A stretch of DNA of 64,000 nt from Pseudomonadales bacterium (GCA_019090455.1 JAHRWA010000033.1:1-64000), one strand, 5' to 3'; shown: positions 46,444 through 56,482, counted from the first letter of the stretch. Notes: generated by a model from the sequence alone, not told the origin. Numbers and translations are program-made.

Positions 46444-46817
46444 TATATATTTCTATTTCCAGTCTACTTAAATCCATATTTTCAATAGTTCCTATTCAGC
46501 AACAGCGGGACATTTAAATTCTTAATCGCTACCGATTGTTATAGGTATCCAATCAACAAAACCATGACATTAATACTAGCGCAGTTATTGATACAAGAGA
46601 CTAATACAAGCCACTTGTATTCGCAGACACTCACATAAAACCAATGTCCACCCCCACCACTGGATGATGACAACATTTCACAAGCGTAATTGAATAATTA
46701 CGCTATGATTGTGGGGGCGAGATTATGTTCTAACACCATCACTAGCATCAGGCCATCCGCAATAATGTGTCTACCTAATTTTGGGTTCCGCTTACCGCTG
46801 TTCAGGGGCATTAAGTC
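46444..46817. other. Intergenic region with a 9-bp-arm inverted repeat
   Basis: This 374-bp gap separates the sugar dehydrogenase and an unknown small gene. At 46683-46704 an exact inverted repeat AGCGTAATT-GAAT-AATTACGCT occurs, 114 bp upstream of the next start codon; it could be an operator or hairpin. Elsewhere the gap shows no ORF or promoter I would defend. Confidence 0.5.
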
Positions 46818-47258
46818 ATGATCAATTACGAACTTACCGATCAACTAATAGAGCTGGAGAACATACAGCGAGACCAATTTCTCAGTCGAGCTCGGGGTCG
46901 TCAGGCATCAGAGATCATCAATCATTACCACCTTTCGCCAAACTATTATTCACTCACTAAGGAATCTGACAATGCTCGGCAAACGGGTAAAGGCCGAAGA
47001 ACCATTGTTTTATTTAATTTTGGCGAGATTAAAAACGAAGATAAAGAAAAAGTCATTGAATGCCTTTTTTTTCTCGGGCATTCGCCCGACTTTATCTCAG
47101 AAGCCATGGGACTGGATCTCAAATTTGTCGCTCAATCATTGATTGATGTCATTGAAGAAAGCAGAGCACAAAGGGCATCCGATTTAAGAGCAAACCCCCA
47201 ACGCTTTAGGCTAGTCGGCGACGAAGAGTCAGAAGGCGAAGACAACATTGACCCATAA
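46818..47258 (+). CDS. Small soluble protein, unknown
   Basis: The 146-residue product begins MINYELTDQLIELENIQRDQF, followed by a basic stretch (TGKGRRTIVLFNFG) and a helical C-terminal half (KEKVIECLFFLGHSPDFISEAMGLDLKFVAQSLIDVI) that resembles a helix-turn-helix, ending in an acidic tail. I do not recognise the family. No membrane segment. It converges with the PilZ gene across 74 bp. Confidence 0.5.
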   Translation: MINYELTDQLIELENIQRDQFLSRARGRQASEIINHYHLSPNYYSLTKESDNARQTGKGRRTIVLFNFGEIKNEDKEKVIECLFFLGHSPDFISEAMGLDLKFVAQSLIDVIEESRAQRASDLRANPQRFRLVGDEESEGEDNIDP

Positions 47259-47332
47259 AAGATGCGTGGACTCTCAGACACAGACTCTTGGGCATAGACC
47301 CCTTAGACATAGTCCCTGAAATCTAGAACCAG

Positions 47333-47923
47333 TCAATCCGCCGACGGCGAACCACCGTCATTCGCTTCCCGGCGTTGGCGCTGCTCTTTTAACAGCTGAG
47401 ACTCCCGCCTAATAACATGCTGTATCAAGCTCTCCTGGTCTTCAGCGCTCACTCCGACAAGGTCCGTTCGAATAAAATAGGGGAGATCCTCACCATCATC
47501 CAGAGGGTCGCAACCAACGACTCGGCCCGTAGTTACGATACGCAAATGAATAGGGCGCAATACCAATTCGAGCCCTATATGATCTCCCAGATTCATTTTC
47601 TCTTCCGCAGGAAAGCCGACACCGCAAGCACTTAAACTCACTTCTCGAGCAAGAACAGTATCCTTTTCAGATTCATCAGACAAGTGTTCAGATAGAACCA
47701 TGATTTTTTGATTCAATAATTCTAAGGCCTCCCCTACATTGGCATTCCAATCATTCAACCTCTGCAAAACCACTTGAAACTGATTATCTAACTGAAGTAG
47801 TTGCGACCCAAAATGAGGGCTCACTGTTTTTTTTTCATCTGCCAGCTCTTGCTCGTCCATTTTGCGGTATCGCAGTGAGACTATGTCACTGACTCGAACA
47901 AACCGGCGCCTCTCAGCTCCCAT
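47333..47923 (-). CDS. PilZ-domain protein downstream of the stator genes
   Basis: The 196-residue product carries the PilZ RxxxR motif near the N-terminus (RRRFVR, residues 5-10) and the SxxG motif in VSLSACGVGF (about 95-104). Where the family usually has Asp/Asn two residues before the Ser, Ser is found, so the motif is partly degenerate. Between the two motifs lies an insert of about 75 residues, helical and coiled-coil-like. It follows pomB by 64 bp in the same direction. c-di-GMP binding is likely but not certain. Confidence 0.75.
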   Translation of the reverse strand: MGAERRRFVRVSDIVSLRYRKMDEQELADEKKTVSPHFGSQLLQLDNQFQVVLQRLNDWNANVGEALELLNQKIMVLSEHLSDESEKDTVLAREVSLSACGVGFPAEEKMNLGDHIGLELVLRPIHLRIVTTGRVVGCDPLDDGEDLPYFIRTDLVGVSAEDQESLIQHVIRRESQLLKEQRQRREANDGGSPSAD

Positions 47924-47987
47924 ACTTTACCCCTGATATCATCACCCCAGCTTCAGTCACCCTCAATGTCTCCATTAATTTTTTCCG

Positions 47988-49079
47988 TTAAAAAATCTCA
48001 TCTGGTGCAAATTCGAATAAAGCAGGTGCTTCTCGCTGCTCTATTTCTTCAACGACCTTATCGACTTCACCCGGTTCAAACACCGGCAGCTCATCATCTT
48101 TCTCATCGCCCGACTGTCGAATAATAATTTCAACTCGTCTATTCCGTGAACGCCCTTGTTTCGAAAGGTTCGGTGCCAGCGGTCTGGTATCGCCGTATCC
48201 CACCACGGTGAATTTACGTGGATCAATTTGCTCCTCTGCCATTAATTCATGAGCTACCGTTACTGCTCGCGCTGCTGACAACTCCCAATTGGATCGAAAC
48301 TGTGACGTTTTAATAGGAATATTATCAGTGTGCCCTTCCACGGTGAACACCCCTGGCATTTGACTTAGAATTTCGCGCATGCGCTTCATAATGGGTTCAA
48401 ATGCTTTATGCATTCTTGCGGTTCCGGAGGAAAAAGAGCCGTGCTCTTTAATCCTAATCACAATTTTATTTCCGTCTGTCTCTATTTCAACTTGGCCGCT
48501 ATTGATTTCATTATTTAAAGCAGAGGCCACTTCCATTGCATTTTGCTGTGTTTGCAATTCGAGTTGCCCCATCGCAGCCAACATGGCCATCGCTTCGGCA
48601 TCAGCCGCTTCCGAAGCAGCCTCCGCTGCCGCAGCAGCAGCTGCGGAGTCAGTATCCTTTCCATCCGAGCCTCCCGGCGTACCTTCCTTGGCCTCCGCCG
48701 CTTCACTACCCAAATCGCCTTCTTTATCGGATTCTGGCTGACTCCCTTCTGGGCAATTAGTATCTAACGATTGCTGAGTCACACTCGTTGTACTTTGCTT
48801 CACTTCATTTAACGGTGTGGGTTTGGGTCGTCCAGGACTAAATTCTTGTGCAATGATACTGGTCCCTTTGGGAATATCTTTTACATTGATTTGATTTTGG
48901 ACACCAAAGGCTTCACTCATAGAACCCGCAAGCCGCTTATATTTTTGCAAATCCATTTCGGAAAATGAAAGCAGCAAAACAAAAAAGCACATCAATAAGG
49001 ACATAAGATCCGCAAAGGTCATTACCCAGGCGGGAATACCATCGGGACATGCCGGACACTCTTCCTCTTCCTCAGCCAT
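47988..49079 (-). CDS. pomB: Sodium-type flagellar stator protein PomB (MotB family)
   Basis: The 363-residue product has a short acidic cysteine-containing N-terminus, one membrane helix with the ion-binding Asp in TFADLMSLLMCFFVLLLSF, the plug/linker region, a Glu/Ala-rich stretch (about 120-175) with seven consecutive Ala, and a C-terminal OmpA-like peptidoglycan domain (EGHTDNIPIKTSQFRSNWELS, GRSRNRRVEI). The N-terminal motif and linker (VKDIPKGTSIIAQEF) match Vibrio PomB rather than proton-type MotB. It lies 23 bp after pomA. Confidence 0.93.
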   Translation of the reverse strand: MAEEEEECPACPDGIPAWVMTFADLMSLLMCFFVLLLSFSEMDLQKYKRLAGSMSEAFGVQNQINVKDIPKGTSIIAQEFSPGRPKPTPLNEVKQSTTSVTQQSLDTNCPEGSQPESDKEGDLGSEAAEAKEGTPGGSDGKDTDSAAAAAAAEAASEAADAEAMAMLAAMGQLELQTQQNAMEVASALNNEINSGQVEIETDGNKIVIRIKEHGSFSSGTARMHKAFEPIMKRMREILSQMPGVFTVEGHTDNIPIKTSQFRSNWELSAARAVTVAHELMAEEQIDPRKFTVVGYGDTRPLAPNLSKQGRSRNRRVEIIIRQSGDEKDDELPVFEPGEVDKVVEEIEQREAPALFEFAPDEIF

Positions 49080-49102
49080 GGATTAACTACTCATCCCCAT
49101 CA

Positions 49103-49867
49103 CTACTCGTCACCATCACTACTGGGCCGCTTAGACTCAGGAATATAAGTTTGCAGCATACTTTGTATCACTCGTGGGTTTTGTCCTGCTTGAATAGCGG
49201 TAATCGCATCGATTATCATAGATTTGATTCGACTTTCTTCCTCCGCCCTGAGAGTCAACTTGTCAGCAATCGGTAGCGCAATCATTGTCGCCATCATAGC
49301 GCCATACAAAGTCGTCAATAGTGCTACCGCCATGGCCGGACCGATAGATTTTGGATCATCCATCGCTGAGAGCATTTGCACTAACCCAATGAGTGTACCT
49401 ATCATTCCCATAGCGGGCCCTACATCACCAATGGCGCTAAATATTTTCGCCCCCCATTCATGCCTATTAACGGCTTGCTTCATATCTTTATTCAATACGG
49501 CTCTAACTACTTCCGGATCATGACCATCAACCAGCAACGAAATTCCTTTCTGCAAAAAATCATTCCCTACCTCTTTTCCCTCCAAAGACAGTAGGCCTCC
49601 TTTGCGTGCAGCGTCTGCCAGCTCAGTGACTAGTTCAATTAATTCCAGGGGTTCATCAGATTTAAACTTAAACGACTTACCAGCGATTGACAGGGCACCG
49701 AGGAATTGACCCAAGGTAAATTTCATTAGAACAACAAAAGCACTACCCCCAATAACAATTAGCATCGACGGCACGTTGACAAAAATTAACGCGCTGCCAC
49801 CGAGAATCATGGCAGAGAGCACAATACCAAACGCACCGAGCATTCCGATGAGTGTTGCTAAATCCAC
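49103..49867 (-). CDS. pomA: Sodium-type flagellar stator protein PomA (MotA family)
   Basis: The 254-residue product has four membrane segments, the cytoplasmic loop with basic and acidic residues (NKDMKQAVNRHEWGAKIF), and the conserved helix 3-4 motif GPAMGMIGTLIGLVQML followed by KSIGPAMAVALLTTLYG, typical of PomA. It begins MDLATLIGMLGAF like the Vibrio protein. It pairs with pomB downstream and sits in the same neighbourhood as xseB-ispA-dxs, as in vibrios. Sodium drive is inferred from similarity. Confidence 0.94.
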   Translation of the reverse strand: MDLATLIGMLGAFGIVLSAMILGGSALIFVNVPSMLIVIGGSAFVVLMKFTLGQFLGALSIAGKSFKFKSDEPLELIELVTELADAARKGGLLSLEGKEVGNDFLQKGISLLVDGHDPEVVRAVLNKDMKQAVNRHEWGAKIFSAIGDVGPAMGMIGTLIGLVQMLSAMDDPKSIGPAMAVALLTTLYGAMMATMIALPIADKLTLRAEEESRIKSMIIDAITAIQAGQNPRVIQSMLQTYIPESKRPSSDGDE

Positions 49868-50083
49868 TATCTAATCTCCTTACTTCACTGACTTAATAAC
49901 CTGGCTTCCAAATATCGACTCAATCGAAATAACAAGATTCCCCTTGGCCCCTTCCCAAATTCTGAGGAAATTTGGTCTCATATTTTTCGCCTCAACATTT
50001 AGTCTAGACCGATTTTTTAACATCGTAATAGGGGAAGGCAATAACCTAACAGGTCACTATAAAACTAGGTTGTTATTTGCTCG

Positions 50084-50112
50084 TTGACCCCACACTATCG
50101 CTACGGTAATGT
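50084..50112 (+). promoter_or_regulatory. Possible promoter of xseB-ispA
   Basis: TTGACC (50084-50089) and TAATGT (50107-50112) are 17 bp apart, ending about 29 bp before the xseB start codon. Both hexamers deviate from consensus; assigned by eye. Confidence 0.4.
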
Positions 50113-50140
50113 GGCCGTCTCCACCCGTTAGGACAGACTC

Positions 50141-50386
50141 ATGGCGACGAAAAATTCTGAAAAGACCATTCATTTTGAAAAAGCGATCGAAGAACTGGAA
50201 AACCTGGTTGAGCAAATGGAAGAGGGAGAACTAAGCCTCGAAGCTTCACTTAAAACTTTTGAGGCAGGCATTAAATTAACCCGCGAATGTCAAAGTGCTT
50301 TGCACAATGCTGAGCAAAAGGTGCAAATATTAATCCAGGAAAATGGCAACGATGAACTGGCCGAATTCCATGAGGATGAAGAATGA
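50141..50386 (+). CDS. xseB: Exodeoxyribonuclease VII small subunit
   Basis: Small subunit of ExoVII, which trims single-stranded DNA. The 81-residue product has the family pattern FEKAIEELENLVEQMEEGELSLEASLKTFEAGIKL followed by CQSALHNAEQKVQIL. The stop codon overlaps the ispA ATG by 4 bp (ATGA), so the two are translationally coupled. AGGA lies about 9 bases before the ATG. Confidence 0.95.
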   Translation: MATKNSEKTIHFEKAIEELENLVEQMEEGELSLEASLKTFEAGIKLTRECQSALHNAEQKVQILIQENGNDELAEFHEDEE

Positions 50387-51291
50387 GTACCGAATTAGAA
50401 TTGAAGCAATACTTTGAAACTTGCGTGGACAGAGTTGACACTGTCATCGATTATTTCTTACCCCCCGCTTCAACGGAATCACGACTTCAAGAAGGTATGC
50501 GCTATGCGACCCTCAACGGCGGAAAACGCTTTCGCCCGGTACTCGTTTACGCCACCGCCGAGGCACTCGGTGCCGACCCATTAAAAGCAAATCATGCTGC
50601 CTGTGCGGTGGAACTCGTCCACTCATACTCTCTTGTGCACGACGACCTACCTGCTATGGACGACGACGAATTACGCCGTGGTAAGCCTACGTGTCACGTG
50701 GCCTTTGATGAAGCCACCGCAATACTAGTAGGCGACGCCTTACAAAGCCTCGCTTACGAGGTTCTAGCGACTGAATCAAGCAACCCAGCACATCACCTAG
50801 ATGCGGTTTGTCGACTAAACATGATCACCACTTTAGCTGAAGCTAGCGGCACAATGGGGATGGCAGCGGGCCAAGCCATCGATTTGGCGTCAGAAGGTCT
50901 TTCGATCGACCTTCAGCAGCTCCAAAACTTGCATTCAATGAAGACGGGAAAGCTAATACGTGCCAGCGTTCGTTTAGGCGCCTTATCGGCCGGCTGCAAA
51001 GACCCTTCACTCTTACTCCAACTTGATGATTTTGCAACCAATATTGGCATTGCCTTTCAAGTTCAGGATGATATTCTAGATGTCACTGGCGACACAAAAA
51101 TTATAGGTAAAAAATCGGGGGCCGATGCGGCGCTAAATAAAGCAACCTACCCTTCATTGCTAGGACTGCAAGGCGCGCAAGAGAAAGCCAGCGAATTACA
51201 TCAGAAAGCCTTAATGGCTCTAGAATCACTTGATCACAAGGCTGCTCCTTTACGATCGCTCTCGAACTACGTGGTGACTCGCACCTATTAA
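50383..51291 (+). CDS. ispA: Farnesyl/geranyl diphosphate synthase
   Basis: Polyprenyl synthase of 302 residues that condenses isopentenyl units for quinones and undecaprenyl precursors. The first Asp-rich motif is in HDDLPAMDDDELRRGKPT, the second in QVQDDILDVTGDT, and the KLxRxS-type motif KLIRASVRLG is present. Length and motif spacing fit FPPS. It is coupled to xseB and lies 219 bp upstream of dxs, matching the xseB-ispA-dxs order of gammaproteobacteria. Confidence 0.95.
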   Translation: MSTELELKQYFETCVDRVDTVIDYFLPPASTESRLQEGMRYATLNGGKRFRPVLVYATAEALGADPLKANHAACAVELVHSYSLVHDDLPAMDDDELRRGKPTCHVAFDEATAILVGDALQSLAYEVLATESSNPAHHLDAVCRLNMITTLAEASGTMGMAAGQAIDLASEGLSIDLQQLQNLHSMKTGKLIRASVRLGALSAGCKDPSLLLQLDDFATNIGIAFQVQDDILDVTGDTKIIGKKSGADAALNKATYPSLLGLQGAQEKASELHQKALMALESLDHKAAPLRSLSNYVVTRTY

Positions 51292-51363
51292 TTTCAGCAC
51301 AACAATCCATACTAGATAGAGAAGGCATTATTTTGAGGTGATATCAAAAGACCCACACATATT

Positions 51364-51393
51364 CGACTCGATCATGTACGACCCAATCATGTA
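51364..51393 (+). repeat. 15-bp tandem duplication before dxs
   Basis: CGACTCGATCATGTA (51364-51378) is followed directly by CGACCCAATCATGTA (51379-51393), 13 of 15 bases identical. It lies in the ispA-dxs spacer. Confidence 0.85.
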
Positions 51394-51510
51394 CAATGCT
51401 CTTTATTGAAGCTGAACACCGACATGTACTACCTACGCTAGTCGCAGAGCATATTTGCCAACTAACAAAAGATAGATTCAACCAGCAAGAAAAGACCAGG
51501 CTTAGCACCT

Positions 51511-53502
51511 ATGTTCACCGAGACCACCAACACACCACCGTTCACTGAAATCCCCAATACACGACCTGTCACACCGCTATTAGACCAAGCCAAGAACCCT
51601 CAAGGGTTACGTCAAATCCCTGAAAGTGATCTACCGAAACTAGCCAATGAACTCAGGGAATACCTGCTTTACACCGTAGGAAAAACTGGCGGACATTTCG
51701 GCGCGGGACTGGGAGTGGTTGAACTCACTGTTGCGCTACATCACGTTTTTAACACCCCTTCTGATCGACTCGTTTGGGATGTGGGCCATCAAGCATACCC
51801 TCACAAAATTTTAACGGAACGTCGCGATCTCATGCACACACTTCGCCAGCGTGAAGGTATCGGTGCTTTCCCGAATCGCGAGGAGAGTCATTATGACACC
51901 TTTGGTGTCGGCCACAGCAGCACCTCGATAAGTGCCGCCATGGGCATGGCATTAGGCAGCAAAATGGATCACTCCGACAGAGAAGTCGTGGCGATTATTG
52001 GCGATGGCGCAATGACAGCGGGCATGGCTTTTGAAGCGTTAAACCACGCGGGGCACGAGAAATCCAATATGCTGGTGGTGCTCAATGATAACCGAATGTC
52101 CATATCGGAAAATGTTGGAGGTTTGTCTAACTATTTCGCCCGTATTTGGGCTAGCCGCCGTTATAATGCACTAAAAGAAAAAGGCAAAAAAGTACTGGAA
52201 AATATGCCCCATGCGCTCGATATCGCGAGTCGCACCGAGGAGCATATGAAAGGTATGGTCGCACCAGGTACTCTCTTCGAAGAACTGGGCTTTAACTACA
52301 TTGGCCCACTCAACGGCCACGACCTACCCACGCTGCTACTTTATTTGAAAAAGCTAAAGGATATTAAAGGCCCGCGCCTTTTGCATATTATTACACAAAA
52401 AGGGAAAGGGTTTGCGCCTGCCGAAGCGGACCCTATTGGCTATCATGCTCTCAATAAAATTGACCCCACTCCCAGCGTAACGTCCGCGCCTTCACCCCAA
52501 AAACGGAAGCCATCAGAACAAGAACTTTCGAAACCCGTATTATCGAAATCCCCAGTACCAACACTCAAATACTCCGCCGTTTTTGGTCAATGGCTCTGTG
52601 ATATGGCAGAACGCGATCCTCGCCTAGTGGGAATTACACCCGCCATGAGTGAAGGATCAGGGATGGTAGATTTTTCTCTGCAGTACCCTGACCAGTATTA
52701 CGATGTCGCCATTGCCGAGCAACACGCTGTCACGCTTGCCGCTGGACTCGCTTGCGAAAACCAAAAACCCATAGTCGCGATCTACTCTACATTTTTACAG
52801 CGCGCGTACGACCAACTGATACACGATGTAGCCCTACAAAACTTAGACGTCTTATTTGCAATCGACAGAGCAGGCCTGGTAGGTGAAGACGGCCCATCAC
52901 ACGCCGGAAGCTTCGATCTATCCTTTTTACGCTGCGTACCTAACATGGTGATAATGGCCCCCTCTGATGAAAATGAATGTCGCCAAATGCTCTATACCGG
53001 CTACACACACGAAGGCCCTGCATGCGTCCGATACCCAAGAGGCAAGGGACCTGGAACTGAAATCCAAAAAGTCATGGAATGCTTCCCCATAGGAAAAGCC
53101 CTAACGCGCCGCAAAGGGTCGAGGGTAGCCATTTTAGCCTTTGGCTCTATGGTTTACCCTTCATTGGAAGTTGGCAACAATTTCGACTTCACTGTTATCG
53201 ATATGCGCTTTGTGAAGCCCTTAGATGAAGAACTTATTATCAATATTACTCGCGAACACGATTTGATTGTCACTGTAGAGGAAAACACCATTAGCGGTGG
53301 TGCCGGAGCGGCAGTCAACGAATTCTTAGCCAAATCGGCCATCACAAGACCACTACTCAACTTGGGCTTGCCCGACTACTTCGTGGGCCACGGTAAGCCT
53401 TCTGAATTATTGGAAGAATGCGGATTGAATGCCAAAGGTATCGAAGCCGCTATTCTTGAGCGACTCGAAAAAGTGCATCTAGTTAAGCAGGCCTTGAGTT
53501 AA
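51511..53502 (+). CDS. dxs: 1-deoxy-D-xylulose-5-phosphate synthase
   Basis: Thiamine-diphosphate enzyme making DXP from pyruvate and glyceraldehyde 3-phosphate, the entry step of the MEP pathway. The 663-residue product contains [30 protein letters not shown], the ThDP motif [15 protein letters not shown], and [23 protein letters not shown] and [10 protein letters not shown] in the C-terminal half. It is longer than usual: the linker at about 325-355 is expanded and contains a duplicated 15-bp unit (52528-52557, coding [10 protein letters not shown]). The N-terminus also carries an extra Thr/Pro-rich segment. Confidence 0.95.
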   Translation: MFTETTNTPPFTEIPNTRPVTPLLDQAKNPQGLRQIPESDLPKLANELREYLLYTVGKTGGHFGAGLGVVELTVALHHVFNTPSDRLVWDVGHQAYPHKILTERRDLMHTLRQREGIGAFPNREESHYDTFGVGHSSTSISAAMGMALGSKMDHSDREVVAIIGDGAMTAGMAFEALNHAGHEKSNMLVVLNDNRMSISENVGGLSNYFARIWASRRYNALKEKGKKVLENMPHALDIASRTEEHMKGMVAPGTLFEELGFNYIGPLNGHDLPTLLLYLKKLKDIKGPRLLHIITQKGKGFAPAEADPIGYHALNKIDPTPSVTSAPSPQKRKPSEQELSKPVLSKSPVPTLKYSAVFGQWLCDMAERDPRLVGITPAMSEGSGMVDFSLQYPDQYYDVAIAEQHAVTLAAGLACENQKPIVAIYSTFLQRAYDQLIHDVALQNLDVLFAIDRAGLVGEDGPSHAGSFDLSFLRCVPNMVIMAPSDENECRQMLYTGYTHEGPACVRYPRGKGPGTEIQKVMECFPIGKALTRRKGSRVAILAFGSMVYPSLEVGNNFDFTVIDMRFVKPLDEELIINITREHDLIVTVEENTISGGAGAAVNEFLAKSAITRPLLNLGLPDYFVGHGKPSELLEECGLNAKGIEAAILERLEKVHLVKQALS

Positions 53503-53558
53503 GCTGGCATAGTAGAGGCAGAGCTAAGCAGACTTGACTCTACTTAGCGCCAAAGAAT

Positions 53559-54170
53559 TCAGTTCTTTTCTTGTTCATCCTGCTCGTCAAACAAATGCCC
53601 CAGCTTACCGACCTTCGTTGCCAAATAACGTTCGTTATGGGGGTTTTTACCTTGATGAAGGGGGACTCTTTCTACGATCTTATATCCCAAACTCTCCAAC
53701 GCTTTGACTTTAACGGGGTTATTTGTCATTAAACGTAATTGCTTAATACCTAAGTGATCCAGCATATCTTTACAAATAGCATAATCGCGTTGATCCGCAT
53801 GGAAACCCAATTTAACGTTCGCCTCCACAGTATCAGCACCTTGATCCTGCAAATGATACGCTCGAATCTTGTTCATCAAACCGATTCCACGACCTTCTTG
53901 TCGCAAGTACATCAATAATCCTCGGCCTTCCTGTGTGATCCGCTCCAGCGCTGCCTTTAACTGTGAACCGCAGTCACAACGAAGGCTAAACAATGCGTCC
54001 CCGGTCAAACACTCGGAATGGATACGGGCCAATACGGGTTCATCACCACTCAGATCACCATAACTCACCAATAGATGTTCCTTACCAGACACTGAGTCCT
54101 CGAAACCATGAATATCTAATTCACCCCACTCTGTTGGTAGGTGAGAGGACGCCACGTAACGAATTGACAA
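53559..54170 (-). CDS. ribA: GTP cyclohydrolase II (stand-alone)
   Basis: First step of riboflavin synthesis: GTP to diaminohydroxypyrimidine. I place the start at the TTG at 54170 (203 residues, [15 protein letters not shown]) because GGAGG lies about 9 bases upstream; the longer frame to 54239 would add a stretch unlike the family. The zinc cysteines are in [20 protein letters not shown] and the catalytic region in [15 protein letters not shown]. It complements the degenerate cyclohydrolase domain in the ribBA gene (59941). The start choice is an inference from the ribosome site. Confidence 0.88.
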   Translation of the reverse strand: MSIRYVASSHLPTEWGELDIHGFEDSVSGKEHLLVSYGDLSGDEPVLARIHSECLTGDALFSLRCDCGSQLKAALERITQEGRGLLMYLRQEGRGIGLMNKIRAYHLQDQGADTVEANVKLGFHADQRDYAICKDMLDHLGIKQLRLMTNNPVKVKALESLGYKIVERVPLHQGKNPHNERYLATKVGKLGHLFDEQDEQEKN

Positions 54171-54409
54171 TTTTTTCGACCTCCACGCATTGACGCCACC
54201 CCCTGACAAAAATGTAGGGAGGAACCAATAACGAAACAAAAAATGTTACTAAAGAAAAACGCAGCAATTCTATCAGGTATGGACTGTTGAACACAGCAAA
54301 CAAACATCCCAGGCGGCATAAACCCACTACACACCTAAGAAATCATTATCAGTTAGCACTTACTAACAAATACATTTATTAACACAGGCATCTATTAGCA
54401 TAGAACCGG

Positions 54410-55072
54410 TTAGTACTTTTTCCTCAGCTTTAGAACCCCAGAACTGTCCGACATTTCCACCCTCTCCAAGAACGTCATCCCCAGTAAAACCGTCTTCGGG
54501 AAATCGCCATCAATAACGACGGCATCCACTTGCCTAAGTTCAAGGCTTCCCACCTTCACCGTCGCCAAACGAATGCTAAACGAACGCGCCACACCACTGG
54601 CAGTCACGACCTGCCCCTCTTTTCCCTCGACGCGAAAATCGATACCCAGCTCTTTAGCCTGATGTCGATTCATTGCAATACTAGAGGCTCCAGTGTCTAT
54701 CAAAAATCCGACCACCCGACCATTAATGCTACCAGTGGTGTAATAACGGCGAGACGCGTCCATGGCAATCACTGCCTTTCCATATTTAGGTCTCGCATAA
54801 CCGGTACCGATAGCAGTTTGCAAATATACCCGCTTTGTTACACCTTGATAGTCAATCAGAGCACTCGCTGCGTCTGCTGATTTTAGAAGTAAGCCTGAGT
54901 CTGTTCGAACGCCCTTTTTTAACAACACTCTTCCCTTTGTCGTTTCAATCACAACCGTATTTTTAAAAAGACCCACCACGGAAAATTGATCAGCGAAAAC
55001 CGTTAGCGGCCACACCGTTATAGTAAGAGATATAGCGAGAGTTGGAACAAGAGGCGAATACCACGAAAACAT
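54410..55072 (-). CDS. Clan AA retropepsin-like aspartic protease, membrane-anchored
   Basis: I use the ATG at 55072 (220 residues, MFSWYSPLVP) which begins 2 bp after the stop of the upstream antitoxin-like gene; an upstream ATG at 55102 is also open. The product has a signal/anchor (about 5-27) and one retropepsin-type aspartate motif, VGFLIDTGASSIAMN, with the flap region and a second conserved DGDFPKTVLLGMTFLERV. Such single-domain clan AA proteases work as dimers. Substrate unknown. Confidence 0.8.
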   Translation of the reverse strand: MFSWYSPLVPTLAISLTITVWPLTVFADQFSVVGLFKNTVVIETTKGRVLLKKGVRTDSGLLLKSADAASALIDYQGVTKRVYLQTAIGTGYARPKYGKAVIAMDASRRYYTTGSINGRVVGFLIDTGASSIAMNRHQAKELGIDFRVEGKEGQVVTASGVARSFSIRLATVKVGSLELRQVDAVVIDGDFPKTVLLGMTFLERVEMSDSSGVLKLRKKY

Positions 55073-55074
55073 TT

Positions 55075-55479
55075 CTAAATGCTGTCCACCGACAACAGCC
55101 AAGAGGCAACACGTTTTAGATCCGAAACACTGTCACCACTCATAATCTCCAAAGGAGGCTTATTGGCGAACACAAAAGAAGGATTGGATTCTCGTAACCA
55201 TTCGGTAACATCACCAGAGGATTCGCAATGATTATCTAATAACTGGCAAATAGATAAAATATAGGATAGTCGTTCTGCTTGATATTCTGTTAGAAACACA
55301 TCATCAGGTTTTGCAGCCCAATGCGCGATGGAATGCAACCCCGATAACCCGATCATGAGATTCGCTTCTCGCCGGCTCAAGTTCCATTGGTCCGTCAATG
55401 TCAGATATGACTGGAGATTAGCCCTGACAATGGTTTGCTCACTCTGCTCTATATTTACTTTTTTCATACGACACTCCAC
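55075..55479 (-). CDS. MbcA/ParS/Xre-type antitoxin-like protein (DUF2384), no toxin beside it
   Basis: The 134-residue product has a helical N-terminal part (NLQSYLTLTDQWNLSRREANLMIGLSG), a helical middle, and the C-terminal DUF2384 toxin-binding region PLEIMSGDSVSDLKRVASWLLS. Such proteins normally pair with a RES-domain toxin. The next gene downstream is an aspartic protease rather than RES, and no RES-like gene occurs in the window. It may be an orphan regulator. The first five residues (MECRM) may be extra; the second Met also fits. Confidence 0.7.
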   Translation of the reverse strand: MECRMKKVNIEQSEQTIVRANLQSYLTLTDQWNLSRREANLMIGLSGLHSIAHWAAKPDDVFLTEYQAERLSYILSICQLLDNHCESSGDVTEWLRESNPSFVFANKPPLEIMSGDSVSDLKRVASWLLSVDSI

Positions 55480-55540
55480 TCTCCGACATTTGCAACTACA
55501 TTTTCAATCGGTACTCTGTAATCTGTATCGTTCCTTCGCT

Positions 55541-56482
55541 CTAGTTAATCGTTTGTGCAACGGTCTGCACAACTCGGTTTCTACCTTGCTCTTTCGCCTG
55601 ATATAAAGCTCTATCTGCTCTTTGGTATAAATCTTTAGTCTGAGTATCTTCCGGGGCCAATTCTGTCACGCCTATACTGACTGTCACCGAAATAAAATTA
55701 CCTTCAAAATTAATCCGCAGCGCAGCAACCGCATTCCGTAAACGTTCCGCCAATACAATCACCTCATTAGCAGAAGATTTCGGGCAACAAACGGCGAACT
55801 CTTCCCCTCCTATCCGTCCCACGACATCCACTGTTCGAACCGCCTTTAAAAAGCTCTTCGCTACACTCTCTAAAACTTTATCACCACAAAGATGACCATA
55901 CTGATCATTGACCGCTTTAAAAAAATCAATGTCTATCATCAAAAAACTCAAAGCCGTTTTATCACGCCAAGCTCGCGCCAACTCCACTGAAAATCTCTCC
56001 AAAAAGTAACGTCGATTTCCAAGTGACGTCAGCGGATCAACTGTTGCCATGGTATTCAAAATTTCATTCGCTTTTTGCAGCTGAGCGTACGCGACAACTA
56101 ATTCGTCTTGAGCTTGCTTTAAGCGGAGCGCCGATCTGACTCGCGCCATTAACACTTCAAGTTGATACGGCTTTACAATGTAATCATGCGCACCACAATC
56201 AAGACCACACGCTACGTCATCATTCAAGGAGTTAGCCGACACCAATATAATCGGAATATTTTTAGTCGCCTCATCAGCCTTCATGATTTCGCAAACTTCC
56301 AATCCACTGAGCCCAGGCATGTTGACATCCAACAACATCAGATCAGGCGGCTCTTGTCTCACTAAGGCCAAAGCTTCTTCACCATCATAGGCAGCCAAGA
56401 CTTCATACCCTTCATCTTCCAGGTCAGTCTGAAGAATAAAAACGTTCTCTGGAACATCATCAACAGCGAGTATTCGTACCAT
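55541..56482 (-). CDS. Response regulator with diguanylate cyclase (REC-GGDEF) output
   Basis: The 313-residue product has an N-terminal REC domain (about 4-118) with the phospho-Asp in LLDVNMPG and the conserved Lys in IVKPYQ, a short coiled coil, and a GGDEF domain (about 150-310) with active-site RIGGEEF. An RxxD inhibitory site (RTVD) lies five residues before it, so product feedback is possible. It would make c-di-GMP on phosphorylation. A PilZ protein is encoded at 47333. Cognate kinase unknown; no neighbour gives one. Confidence 0.93.
   Translation of the reverse strand: MVRILAVDDVPENVFILQTDLEDEGYEVLAAYDGEEALALVRQEPPDLMLLDVNMPGLSGLEVCEIMKADEATKNIPIILVSANSLNDDVACGLDCGAHDYIVKPYQLEVLMARVRSALRLKQAQDELVVAYAQLQKANEILNTMATVDPLTSLGNRRYFLERFSVELARAWRDKTALSFLMIDIDFFKAVNDQYGHLCGDKVLESVAKSFLKAVRTVDVVGRIGGEEFAVCCPKSSANEVIVLAERLRNAVAALRINFEGNFISVTVSIGVTELAPEDTQTKDLYQRADRALYQAKEQGRNRVVQTVAQTIN

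Noticed and set aside
48379-48741. Plus-strand ORF opposite pomB
   Set aside because: An antisense frame opened by the Ala-rich codon bias of pomB; no ribosome site or homology pattern.
53510-53548. Terminator between dxs and ribA
   Set aside because: Competing AGTAGAG/CTCTACT and GCTAAG/CTTAGC pairings exist but loops are long and no T-run follows; too weak to list.
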